Assembly (NCBI GenBank): GCA_038087015.1
Contig: JASBNA010000102.1
Span: 1-64,000, forward strand
Source of the DNA: Cerrena zonata
Lineage: Eukaryota; Basidiomycota; Agaricomycetes; Polyporales; Cerrenaceae
Length of the DNA: 64,000 nt
Direction: 5' to 3'
The notes beneath the pieces are model-generated. The model ran no database searches. It was not told the origin of the DNA and worked only from the letters and a program-made list of their open reading frames with translations. The translations under genes were made by a program, and so were the position numbers. Shown one piece after another: positions 44,679-54,046 of the stretch (the first letter of the stretch is position 1; each line of letters begins with the position of its first letter).

Positions 44679-46289
44679 TTAGGCTCGAGCAGGCGGTACG
44701 GGGGGCAGTTGCCAGCGGGTGAGACGAGTGTGAGCTTCTGGGTCGTGTTGAACATATGGGGCCATGACTTCAGTGTTCTTACGCAAATACTTCCTAAAGG
44801 AGTCGCCGGCCCATCTGCCCTTGGACTTGACTACTTCGAAGGGAACACCTTTGAGCAGTCGTTCCAGGGTGCCTCCAATTCGGAATGAGTGACCGTGTAT
44901 GTGGATTCCATGTGTGGCAAGAGCTGTGTTGACCGTTCGCATTAGTATTTGCTTGGTCAAGGGACGTCTTTCCTTCCCTTGTGTGTAGCTGAATAAATGT
45001 TTGCCGGGTTTTGGGTCGTTTACCTCGATGTGATTCCGTAAGGCATCGTCCGCGTCGGTTTCTGTGTGCTGTTTCCCCCAGAATATATCCTTGCCGGACG
45101 TCTTTCCCTCTCGCCGACGAGCTTTGGTGGAAGGTAAGTGGATGACCGTGGTTATTAGACCATTTGGGTCTGTGTCATGCCGGAGGTTGTCGATCGTTGG
45201 GTGTAGGCTATGATTAAACGCTGTGAGGTTAGGGACTGTAAGTTCGCCTGATCTCGCCATTCCATAGAAGAGTGCTGTGCAGCACGACCACGCAGCGGCT
45301 TGTAGTGGTTGTGACAGGTCGATCGATTTCCTGAGGAGTACGAGGTGTTCTGTTAGACACGGTGGTCTTTGCTTCTTGCAAGATGATGGGGGGGTGGCGA
45401 GGTTGGCGGCCTTCAGAGCATTTCGATACGGTTCCGGCGTCATGTTCCAGGGTAAGTCGTGTAAAATGTGCCACGCACGAACACCTGCGACGTAGTTGTT
45501 GATGGCGTCCCTGGCATAACCTCCTGCTAGAGCAGAGATGAATTGAATCATGACGTCGCAGCTGACCGGCGCACGGTCACTTTCTGGGATTTTCATCAAG
45601 TCGCACCAGACGTGATATACGAGTAGTCCCGAGCCGTATACTTCATGGGTGTTCTCATTTAGAGCACTGGCCATGAGTAGCTGAACTCTGCTGAGATTTT
45701 CCGGTGAGAAAAGTTTCGATGGCTCGACGTTGGACTTGAGTGGAAGCCAGTTTTTGACTCGGTTCCTTGCATGGCAGTGAGGGCGGAGAGGGGAAGGATG
45801 TGGTGTGAGGTTCGCCTGATATGGTCGTGGGTTTCCTACTGGCTTCGAAGGTTGCGGTAGAGGTTGGTAGAAACGTTTATGGACGGCCCTCGAAGCGCTT
45901 CGAGAGGTAGTGGTGGTCGTTGTGGCTTTGTCGCTCCTGGTCTGAGAGGAAAGTGGTACGGTTCGTGACCCTCTGTGCTCCCTTGCAGTGGGATCGAAAC
46001 GAGGGCTTTGGGGAGTGGCATTGACTGAAGTCGAAGGGTTGGATCCACTCTTGGAGAGCGGCTGGGATCTCGATACAAGGGAGGAGTAGGCTGATCGGAG
46101 GAAATCTCCCTCTGGATGGTCCGTCGGCTGGATTTGACTTACTCGGGATGTACTCGGTTTGTACTTCAAATCCTTCAGCGTCCACAAGTGCGCGAATCCG
46201 TTTGAAGACACCGTTGACCTGTTTTGAGCGGCTGCGGCCATTTCTCCATCCCTGGACGACTCCCTGATTGTCCCCAAACACGGTGACAT
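44679..46289 (-). CDS. Tyrosine recombinase of DIRS-type element
   Basis: 536 codons as an ORF; the true start may be later, because the first 135 residues overlap the RT-RH gene and are low in complexity. The catalytic set of the family is visible: the first arginine in FYGMARSGELT (about residue 345), H-x-x-R in HGHSFRIGGT (about 475), and a C-terminal tyrosine in SFRKYLRKN (about 507) or APYVQ (about 517). An N-terminal SAM-like DNA-binding half has YGSGLLVYHVWC and NYVAGVRAWHILHDLPW. It inserts the circular cDNA by strand exchange. Host-derived Cryptons are an alternative, but linkage to RT argues for DIRS. Confidence 0.9.
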   Translation of the reverse strand: MSPCLGTIRESSRDGEMAAAAQNRSTVSSNGFAHLWTLKDLKYKPSTSRVSQIQPTDHPEGDFLRSAYSSLVSRSQPLSKSGSNPSTSVNATPQSPRFDPTAREHRGSRTVPLSSQTRSDKATTTTTTSRSASRAVHKRFYQPLPQPSKPVGNPRPYQANLTPHPSPLRPHCHARNRVKNWLPLKSNVEPSKLFSPENLSRVQLLMASALNENTHEVYGSGLLVYHVWCDLMKIPESDRAPVSCDVMIQFISALAGGYARDAINNYVAGVRAWHILHDLPWNMTPEPYRNALKAANLATPPSSCKKQRPPCLTEHLVLLRKSIDLSQPLQAAAWSCCTALFYGMARSGELTVPNLTAFNHSLHPTIDNLRHDTDPNGLITTVIHLPSTKARRREGKTSGKDIFWGKQHTETDADDALRNHIEVNDPKPGKHLFSYTQGKERRPLTKQILMRTVNTALATHGIHIHGHSFRIGGTLERLLKGVPFEVVKSKGRWAGDSFRKYLRKNTEVMAPYVQHDPEAHTRLTRWQLPPVPPARA

Positions 46290-47994
46290 TCTGTTTTCGT
46301 TTGGAAGCAGCGTTTATGTGTCTTACCAACATTTCGAAGCCCACAGCTTCTGCCCAAGCGATGTCTCTACCGTCTGACTTCCAGTCTCCGATGAGGCGCC
46401 AGGCGGACCACCTTTCATTGATGCAGATTCCGAGTCCGACGCCTGAGCTCGCATCTGAGTAGGCGGCGAGGGACACGAAGGAGTCGGGATCAATTAGAGT
46501 GCGGGGGGAGGGGGGAGAGGATAGGGTTGAGCGCCACCACTCCATGTCGAGCTCGCAGCCTCGAGGCGGAGTTCGACGCATGAAAGGGTTCATGTGGAAA
46601 ATGCCGAGCATTGACTCTAGGTGAGTGAGGTAAGCTCTTCCGGGTGGTATTGCCAGTGACGCATGGAGTAGTTTTCCGTATAACTTCTGGACTTCTTTTA
46701 GGTCATGTGTTCGATTCTGCTGCCAGTTTTCGATCGCGCTGAGGTATTTCACACGTTTGTGCTCAGTGATGGTGACCGATTTGCGCTCGATGTCCCAGAT
46801 TAGCCCTGTGAAGGTGATCTGTGAGTCCCAGAGTTGATCTTTTCCTTTTTGCCACGGAATGCCAAGGTCGTCAGAAATTGTGTCGATGTCTTGTAGGTTA
46901 CATGAGAATAGACTGTCTTCCGTGCTCCTGATCGACTTGCACGAGAGGTCCTTGACCTGAAAAGTCATGTCTTCTCCGAACTCCTCTGTGCTTCTATCGG
47001 CACGTGTTCTACCGCCATACCATATCCTGCTGCCCGATTGGTGTTTTCCTCCGTTTGCCTGGATCGACTGTCTCCATTGGCGCCGTTTCTCGTTGTACTG
47101 CTCGATGTACTCCTTCCGAATGCGAAAGAAATTGTGGTCGTCTGCCCAGTTGATTACCGGGCTGACACCTTGAGATCGGAATATGTCTGTACATGCGTCT
47201 GCAATGCCACCATACGTTCCTGAGCATCCTGATCCTCTGAAGAAACCCTGGGAATCGAGAGCAAAGCTGTCTTCGTCGTTTGAAAGCCTCACGACCATGC
47301 CCGGCCACTGTTCCGGTTTGACTGGGATATTCCGATATGCTTCTGCTACGTCTCGGACTGCGCCTTGTGAACCTGGGGGGAGGTGGAGTATTAATTGCGC
47401 CATGATGTTAAAGGTTCCCCAGGTGCATGGGAAGTCGTCCGAGTCGATCAAGGAGTTGATCGATGGGTATAGATTAGTTGTTGGGTGTGGGTATGAGTAA
47501 TTTTGAACCAGTCTGAAGGTGTTTGGTTTGAGAGGTTTGGGAACTAGGGATATGGGCGAGGATTGAAATGGACCGATGGTTTCCTCTAATTGTCTTCTGG
47601 TGAATGGTCCCAGGTACCGTCCAAGATGGAACTCATTATCTACAATACGCTGGAACTCATGTGCATGCTCAAGTAGAGTGTCGCTGTTGCGGGGGGTTTG
47701 AGTTCGCGATATGTGTGGCACCCCGATGTCAAAACCAAAACGAATGTTATTAATGGTGGAAGGGTATTTAAATACAAGGTCTGCGCCGTGGAGATATTTC
47801 TCCCATGCGTCGGCAATGAAGGGTGTATGCGCCTTATTTTTTCGAGACGAGATGGCAGCTCTGAGCACCATGAGACGTCGATCCGCATCCCGAGCACTCA
47901 TGGTAGTGCTTTGGGTCAGTGGAGTTGCAACCTCTACGGTTGTGTTCGATGCAGATGACATTGCCTTGTGGGTTGACGATACGTCCCCGCTCAT
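45877..47994 (-). CDS. Reverse transcriptase-RNase H of DIRS-type element
   Basis: 705 codons. The RT palm motifs are VRDVAEAYRNIPV (first catalytic Asp, about residue 218) and the box NWADDHNFFR (about 284), in place of the usual YxDD. Before these, GPFQSSPISLVPKP is the typical region upstream of the RT fingers. The RNase H part shows YSDASSGVGLGI (about 515), AWAEAVGFEML (about 553) and VFGDNQGVVQGWRNG (about 575), giving the acidic triad. The C-terminus is low-complexity and shared with the YR gene. No frameshift is visible. The start lies in an overlap with the end of the zinc-finger part of Gag. Confidence 0.9.
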   Translation of the reverse strand: MSGDVSSTHKAMSSASNTTVEVATPLTQSTTMSARDADRRLMVLRAAISSRKNKAHTPFIADAWEKYLHGADLVFKYPSTINNIRFGFDIGVPHISRTQTPRNSDTLLEHAHEFQRIVDNEFHLGRYLGPFTRRQLEETIGPFQSSPISLVPKPLKPNTFRLVQNYSYPHPTTNLYPSINSLIDSDDFPCTWGTFNIMAQLILHLPPGSQGAVRDVAEAYRNIPVKPEQWPGMVVRLSNDEDSFALDSQGFFRGSGCSGTYGGIADACTDIFRSQGVSPVINWADDHNFFRIRKEYIEQYNEKRRQWRQSIQANGGKHQSGSRIWYGGRTRADRSTEEFGEDMTFQVKDLSCKSIRSTEDSLFSCNLQDIDTISDDLGIPWQKGKDQLWDSQITFTGLIWDIERKSVTITEHKRVKYLSAIENWQQNRTHDLKEVQKLYGKLLHASLAIPPGRAYLTHLESMLGIFHMNPFMRRTPPRGCELDMEWWRSTLSSPPSPRTLIDPDSFVSLAAYSDASSGVGLGICINERWSAWRLIGDWKSDGRDIAWAEAVGFEMLVRHINAASKRKQNVTVFGDNQGVVQGWRNGRSRSKQVNGVFKRIRALVDAEGFEVQTEYIPSKSNPADGPSRGRFPPISLLLPCIEIPAALQEWIQPFDFSQCHSPKPSFRSHCKGAQRVTNRTTFLSDQERQSHNDHHYLSKRFEGRP

Positions 47995-48297
47995 CCCTGT
48001 GGCACCACGTCTTATCTCCGTTGGCCAGGGTGTAGTGGGCGCATTTGACCTTGTTGTGGGGGTCGAGCGAGAGGCAGAGTATGCAAACCCATTCCGTTTC
48101 CACGTTGTCGCGAAAATGGCATGGGGAGTCTAGTGCGCGTTTGGATGGCGGGAACTGGATGCCTTCAGCGAAGGATGGCGATCGTGCCCGCTTCCCTTCG
48201 GAGCGAGAGGGTTCAAACGAACGCACTGGTCGGTCTCGGAGGTTGCGAAGCTCGCGCATGCCTTCGTTTAGCTGGAGTTGCATGGCCGAGAGCTGTG

Positions 48298-48497
48298 GTT
48301 GTGGGTATGGTATGGGTTTAGTGCATGGGTGTGGGTACGGCATGTGGGTATGGGTGTTGGGTTTTGGAGTATGGGTTAATGGGTATGGGTGCGATGCATG
48401 AGTGTATGGTGTGTGTGTTCGTTGGCATATGAGAGAGAGGTTGGGTGTTATTAGTTATTGTCGAGGCTTGTGAGATAGAGTAGAGGTACGTACGTCG
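48298..48497 (-). repeat. Simple-sequence (CCCATA-like) tract inside Gag intron
   Basis: The intron between the middle and zinc-finger exons is made of imperfect repeats of GGGTATGG-like hexamers and heptamers on the plus strand (CCCATAC on the minus). It starts GTACGT and ends CCACAG on the minus strand. The resemblance to telomere repeats is superficial: the unit is not TTAGGG. Confidence 0.6.
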
Positions 48498-48723
48498 ATG
48501 CGGAGTCGCTTGGCCTCTGCCTGCTTGACTAGTTCCACACAAGCGTCGAGGAGCTTCTCGTCGATGGTAGCGATGTCCCATAATTTCTTCTTCTTCGTTG
48601 CAACAGCGGTGAGAAGTGTATCATGCCACTGCTGGCGCGCAATGGCTTGATACCTTATGAGGGCTCTTTTACCTATCTCCGGTTTCTCGAAGCGGAGGGT
48701 ATGGTTTTCGATCTTGAAGAAGA

Positions 48724-50403
48724 CACTGGACCATAGCCCAAATTTTAGGCTTCATAAAAGTAAGGTCAAATTTTATAAAAAGTCTCTTACAAAACATAAT
48801 TTTAAGCACATAAAAATTGTCAAAAAATGCAGAATTTCAGCAAAATTTGATGAATCATAAAATCCTTGGCTAATTCAGACTTTTGTATCTAATTTTTAGA
48901 CTTTAGAAATATTGAATTTTTATGTATTTTTTATTGGAGAAAAGTTTACTATGTAAAATTCAAAATTTTGATGCACTTTTGTTTCTCCAAAAGCAATATA
49001 AAATTTAAACTGCTAATTTGGAAAGGTCAGTGATATTGCATACTTAAATATCTCTATCAGATAGTATAATTGACAGAGACTATGATTTACCAACAATAGT
49101 AGTCTATATCTTCTCTCTAGGCTCTCTATTTATAACACTTTATTTTTGTCACGGTCCGTCTCAGAGCGACACGGAGGTCGCTAGAAGAGAGAGCGCGAGG
49201 GAAGGGTAGGGATACGAGTCGGCGACTTGTCGGCGACTCGGGACCTGTAATGTAGATAGTCAAATACGAATGGGCTTGGCTTCAACTTATGTGTTGCGCC
49301 CTTCTAGGATACAGCCCTGGATTTCAGAGACAGTGCAAGTCGGAGACGTCGGGGAAGTAGGAAACCTAAGATGCAGACGGAGGTAAGTAGGAACACCGGA
49401 ATAGTCACTAGGACGTTTCGCCGGATTACAGAGTGTCAACTAGGAAGTCCTAGAAGACGAGTAAAGAAAGAGAGGTTAAGATGGTGGACTAAACCGAAGT
49501 CAAGTCCTAGTCAGAGGAGTAGGGAATCACACGGAGATCGGAGGTATGAGGACGAATCAAAGTCGAGTTTCGTACTAAGGAAATACAGCGAGTGAGGCGA
49601 GTATTTATACTACGAGACTCCTACAAGGAATAGAGGACTTAGAGAAAATACGAAGGGGAGTGATGTGCGAATGGTGTGATAGGGATAGGGTCGGAGTCAT
49701 AGGACATGTGGAAAGGTACGGGAGGAAAGAATACGAGGTAATTAAACAAGAGATAAATGAGAAAGATATTACGGGGCTGATGATCAGAGGCCTATCGGCG
49801 ATGTCGGGAAGGGAAGATGCGTGGTAAGGAACTATCTAAAAGAATCAGCTACGATAAGAGGCCATGGATCAGATAAAGGCAAAAGGGTAAAAGGATATCA
49901 AAGATAAAGCGGAGGGCGAGTCGGAGGGTCGGGGGTAAATAGAATAAACGGAAGATGGGAGTGTACGAATGTGGACAGATGAGATGACTGTGGAAAGAGC
50001 ATGTGGGATACGGAAGTATCGGGCCGAATCGGAAATCGACTAGTGTGGATCGGGTTTAGTAGGGATTAGGTACGTCACGTGATAGGGTTCTAGCATGGTT
50101 CTGACAATTTTGATATATACAATTATATTATGATTTCTAGAGAAATAAAAGTGTATCAAAATTTTGAATTTTGCCTAGTAAACTTTTCTTCAATAAAAAA
50201 TAAACAAAAATTCAATATTTCTAAAGTCTAAAAATTAGATACAAAAGTCTGAATTAGCCAAGGATTTTATGATTCATCAAATTTTGCTGAAATTCTGCAT
50301 TTTTTGACAATTTTTAGGTGCTTAAAATCATCTTTTGTAAGAGACTTTTTATAAAATTTGACCTTACTTTTATAAAGCCTAAAATTTGGGCTACGATCCA
50401 GTG
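48724..50403. mobile_element. 715-bp fold-back MITE, copy 1, split by a solo LTR
   Basis: The ends are CACTGGACCATAGCCCAAAT and its near-inverse at 50403. The target duplication is AGA (48721-48723 and 50404-50406). Long inverted arms of about 265 bases carry AT-rich sequence such as TTTTATAAAAAGTCTCTTAC. Subtracting the 960-bp solo LTR and its 5-bp duplication leaves 715 bp, exactly the size of the other two copies. CACT ends and a 3-bp duplication fit the CACTA/CMC superfamily. No transposase is encoded. Confidence 0.9.
49147..50106. mobile_element. Solo LTR (Gypsy-like), 960 bp
   Basis: It begins TGTCACGGTCCGTC and ends GTTCTGACA, with TG...CA termini, and is flanked by a perfect 5-bp duplication ATTTT (49142-49146 and 50107-50111). 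The inner sequence is GC-richer than the surrounding MITE. It is what remains after recombination between two LTRs of a retrotransposon. The Gypsy assignment rests on general resemblance of the TGTCACGG start and the 5-bp duplication. Confidence 0.85.
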
Positions 50404-50732
50404 AGAACTCCATAAATGGATAAACGTACTTCTTCGGCCATTCGGCGATGATGTACTGCAGGAGTAGGGCCTTGGCTGAGGTCATCTGTTCCCAGTCGAG
50501 GTTACTATCAGCAATGGGTTTCTTACCGCGTGCCGCATCTTTGAGAGTGAAGACCCCGCTGGTGTGGTCCTTCTCGAAGCTGAGTGTGCGGTCATCGAGA
50601 CGGGACACGATGGCAGCGTCTGCGCATGCTTCGGATGTGAAGTACCATAGATCGACGTGCTTGACATCGCGCAGGCGGGTGATACAGCTCTGTAAAGGAA
50701 TCAATTCTATGCGGGACGGGAGTACTTCAGAT

Positions 50733-51447
50733 CACTGGATCGTAGCCCAAATTTTAGGCTTCATGAAAGTAAGGTAAAGTTTTATAAAAATTCTCTTACA
50801 AAACATGATTTGTAGCACCCAAAAATTGTCAAAAAATGCAGAATTTTAGCAGAATTTGATAAATCATAAAAATCTGTGCAAATACAGCCTTTTGTATTCA
50901 ATTTTTAGAGTTCAAAAAAGGTCAATTTTAATATATTTTTTATTAGAGAAAAGTTTACTCTACAAAATTCAAAATTTTGATACATTTTTATTTCTTCAAA
51001 AATTCTAATATAATTGTATATATCAAAATAAAGTACTATGAATATAAAGGCTAAAGAGAGGATATAGATAACTGTTCTTAGTAAATCCTGGTCTTTGTCA
51101 ATTCTACTATCTAATATATATAGTTAGATATGCAATACTACTCATCTTGTCAAATTATCAGTTTACATTTTAAATCATATTTGGAAAAATAAAAATGTAT
51201 CAAAATTTTGAATTTTGTAGAGTAAACTTTTCTCTAATAAAAAATATATTAAAATTGACCTTTTTTGAACTCTAAAAATTGAATACAAAAGGCTGTATTT
51301 GCACAGATTTTTATGATTTATCAAATTCTGCTAAAATTCTGCATTTTTTGACAATTTTTGGGTGCTACAAATCATGTTTTGTAAGAGAATTTTTATAAAA
51401 CTTTATCTTACTTTCATGAAGCCTAAAATTTGGGCTATGATCCAGTG
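50733..51447. mobile_element. 715-bp fold-back MITE, copy 2
   Basis: Ends CACTGGATCGTAGCCC and its inverse, target duplication GAT (50730-50732 and 51448-51450), length 715 bp. The arms (about 50733-51000 and 51185-51447) are near-perfect inverted repeats around a central unpaired part of about 185 bases. It is inserted in the Gag-like gene. Confidence 0.92.
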
Positions 51448-51758
51448 GATTTGTCGATCGAGGGGTACGCGCTCTCTTCGTCAGGGTCGTCGTCTTCAAG
51501 TGCGGGAGGGAGCCCTGGTTGCATAGGTTCCGGCTGTGGAGGGTCTGGCTGTGGGGGAGGTGGTTGTTGAGGATCGTCGTCGTCGGGATTAGGCAGTTGT
51601 GGGTGCTGTGTGTTCCATTCTGCTTTACTTTCCTCGTTGTGTTGGGTCCATTTTGCCAGTAAGAAGTCAGCGGCGGTCACGTCATCGGGAGTGGTCTGGT
51701 TTGCTATTAAAGCGGTGCGAATGACTTCATAGAAGTCTCCAGCGAAGTCTGGCGGTGC

Positions 51759-53004
51759 TCAACCCCTTCAGTCAATATATTACTGTATTACCGTATTAGA
51801 TGAAGCGCCGACGTGTCTGCGCAATCACTTCAGATGACCCAGCCGGGTATCGCCGGGAATGCGGACAGTGACTGTGAGATGGCTCACCTTTAAGTTAGGG
51901 GAGCGTAGTACATTATAGTGCGGGATGGATCGTCTTGGGCATTTGAGATGGTGTGCCTCTGACGATGCGCCCGTTGGACCTTCAGATGGCTGGTCTCAGA
52001 CACGTAGGCGGCATAATTCAATGCGGGGATGGGCCATCTGTAAGTGTTCCTTCCTAGGTTGGGTTATCTGGGTAGCCCTGAGTGCGGTGGGACAGTTGTA
52101 AATGGGTCATCTGGGTAGCTGTGGGGTGCGGTGAGACCGTTGTAGTTGGATTATCTGAAGTAGCTGTGGGCACGGTGGGTCCATTACGGATGGGCTATTG
52201 GTGTAAAGGGACTACTGCGGATGGGTTATCTGGGGAGCGGTAGGTACGGTATGCCCACTGCGGATGGGGTGTCTGGGGTAGCTGCGGGTGTGGTGGCATC
52301 GCTGTGGATAGGACAGCTGAGGTGTCGGATGCAGTGGGCTTACAGGGGGGGATAGGACATCTCAACAGAGGGAGGGTGGTTCTGGTTTTTTGGGGGGAGG
52401 AAGAGTCGAATTATCTGAACCACTGTAGTCATAGTAGGACGACGCAAATGAGGTATAAAGGAAGGCAGTAGATAATTATAAACAGAATTCGTAAGAAAAC
52501 ATCTATACAGTGATGTTTTATTGCTACAGAGTTAAAACTAATCGATTTATGTCTGAGGGTGTCGGGGAGTAGGTCAGCTACTTATGGCTAGAGAGGGCTT
52601 GATGCCATAAATACTATACCTACATGACTCATCAGCAAAATAAAACATAGGGAAAGCCATTTATAGGTCAGAGGGCACCAATTACGGTGTCCGCATTTTC
52701 CTGAAACCGCGGACTCCGCATCAACATTAACAAACCGGAACTAGCACAATCGTACCAGGCAGGGTGGCTTAACACAGGTATAGGCAGAGCCTTACGGTAT
52801 AGAGGTGGGAGATATCATCATTGAAACGTTTATGCATCAGGTGTCGAGTGGCCGCAATTTCAGGTGCTCCGTACAATGCGCTAGTGGTCGAACTTACGCA
52901 AAGGGCACTCGGACTAGTAAGTTGCAACAGTAGATAAGGATAATAATTGAGAAGAGAAAATTACAAAGTAGGCATACACAAAGATTTATCGCTGGCGCAT
53001 GAGA
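51759..53004. other. Non-coding region with degenerate tandem repeats
   Basis: About 1.2 kb with no convincing ORF. It may include the 5' untranslated and terminal region of the DIRS element. From about 52030 to 52380 it holds degenerate repeats, described separately. The rest (52400-53000) shows nothing I recognise. Confidence 0.5.
52030..52380 (+). repeat. Degenerate 45-50-bp tandem repeats
   Basis: GGGTTATCTGGGTAGC-like and GTGCGGTGGGACC-like segments recur about every 45-50 bases (near 52062, 52102, 52151, 52221, 52267 and less clearly after). The copies are diverged and GT-rich on the plus strand. Confidence 0.65.
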
Positions 53005-53854
53005 CTAAGTCAACTTCCGCTGGAGCCGCTCGATGTCATCGCAGATACGACCTGCGCGGTGAGCTAAAGCGAGCAGCTCCTGGCTTAGCGGGAGCTCACC
53101 CGGTAGCACATCCCTGTAAGGGGTATGTGTAGCGCGAACAGGCTCAGACGCAGCACGATCAATCTGCGGGGAATGATTGATTGGAGGGTGCGCTTGGCCA
53201 GACCTGACATGTGGCGGGAGAGGGGGAGGACCCATGGTACCAAGAACTGAAGGAAGTGGCTCCGAGGAGCTTGTAGGAGTCACGTTTGCACTTGAAGTAG
53301 AGGCTTGAGCACCACGACGTGCTCCAGGAGGGTGCGCCCGTCTCGAACTAGCAGGAGGGCCGGCACCTGTGGTGCGCGTGCGGCGAGAAGGGGCAGGACG
53401 ATTGGCGGCATCGGATGCTGGCTCTTCTGAGTCTTCCGACTCAAGTACACCAAGATGCTTCACCTTCTACAATGGGAGGCATCGGTCAACAAGTGGAATC
53501 TAAGGAGGGTAACGTCTATGCGCACCTTCGTGGGATGGTCAGAGCTACTACGAGGTGAGCGGATCGGCTTTGATAAGTCTGTAAAAGTCATCGCTGTGAA
53601 TCTTTATTCCACCCTATCGCGCGGAAAGGGAGACAAACCTGATCGAGATGGTCCAATTTCCGACTTCTCAGTGAGCGCACCTCCAGGTGCTACAAGTCGA
53701 CGGATATTGCTGGTAGGTGCCTACAAATGAGTTATTAAGAGACACAGGGCGACAGAATGGTGCGCGATAGGCATACAAATGTTGTTTCTGGGGATAGGTC
53801 CTCATCGACAACATTCTTCGGCTTCTTGGTGGATTTCTTGGTAGATTTGGACAT
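53005..53854 (-). CDS. Basic/proline-rich orphan protein
   Basis: A likely multi-exon gene starting MSKSTKKSTKKPKNVVDED at 53854. A second exon near 53720-53640 encodes SNIRRLVAPGGALTEKSEIG. A last exon ends at 53005: HLGVLESEDSEEPASD, then a long Pro/Ser/Arg-rich disordered part, then a helix GELPLSQELLALAHRAGRIC and DDIERLQRKLT. Exon borders are tentative. It is divergent to the gene at 54047, about 190 bases apart. It resembles nothing with known function; its position suggests it belongs to the transposon island. Confidence 0.5.
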
Positions 53855-54046
53855 GTAGGTGAGAGCGAGGAAAGAGGGGACTCAATAATGGTGCAGAATG
53901 TATTATCTGGGAGTGCGTGGGAGTGAGGATAGGACGCCGTAAATGTGACGGCAATGACCGAACAATTACATCTCGAGTAGCCACCGCGCTCGCGGCGGTG
54001 GAACTACTTCTCTCACGATCTACTCAACACGTACTCCTCGTCGATA

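Larger units (their letters stand above)
44679..51758 (-). mobile_element. DIRS-type YR retrotransposon, with nested insertions
   Basis: On the minus strand the order is a Gag-like gene, reverse transcriptase-RNase H, then tyrosine recombinase, the gene order of DIRS-like elements. The RT-RH and YR frames overlap by about 410 bases in different frames, also typical of DIRS. There is no integrase or protease. Coordinates cover the coding part only; the termini were not found. Two MITEs and a solo LTR are inserted in the Gag part, so the element as a whole cannot be fully functional, although RT and YR remain open. Confidence 0.85.
47834..51758 (-). pseudogene. Gag-like gene of the DIRS element, split by two MITEs
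   Basis: Pieces read 5' to 3' on the minus strand: an N-terminal part (51758-51450) with DFYEVIRTALIANQTTP, a Pro/Gln/Asp-rich stretch and YPSID; a middle part (50735-50404) with LQSCITRLRDVKHVDLWYF, then LDWEQMTSAKALL and KKYVYPFMEF; a part at 48723-48498 with ALIRYQAIARQQWHDTLL, WDIATIDEKLLDACVELV; and, after an intron ending near 48297, a zinc-binding end with WVCILCLS and CSGCGSTSHGAQSC (to 47834). Removing each 715-bp insert together with one 3-bp duplication makes the flanking coding frames continuous. The LWYF region and the zinc finger are typical of agaricomycete Gag-like orphans. As it stands the protein is truncated by stops inside the insertions. Confidence 0.75.

Noticed and set aside
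48298..48497. Internal telomere repeat
   Set aside because: The unit is GGGTATG-like and irregular, not the fungal TTAGGG repeat, and it sits neatly inside an intron.
48657..48860. ORF reading into the MITE arm (PNFRLHKSKVKFYKK and the copy at 50267)
   Set aside because: It is the translation of the MITE terminal repeat in continuation of the interrupted Gag frame, not a gene.
49371..49595. 74-codon ORF inside the solo LTR
   Set aside because: It lies within an LTR, which normally encodes no protein, and has no motif.
52030..52380. CRISPR-like spacing of GGGTTATCTGGGTAG repeats
   Set aside because: The repeats are degenerate, unit length drifts, the host is a eukaryote and there are no cas genes.
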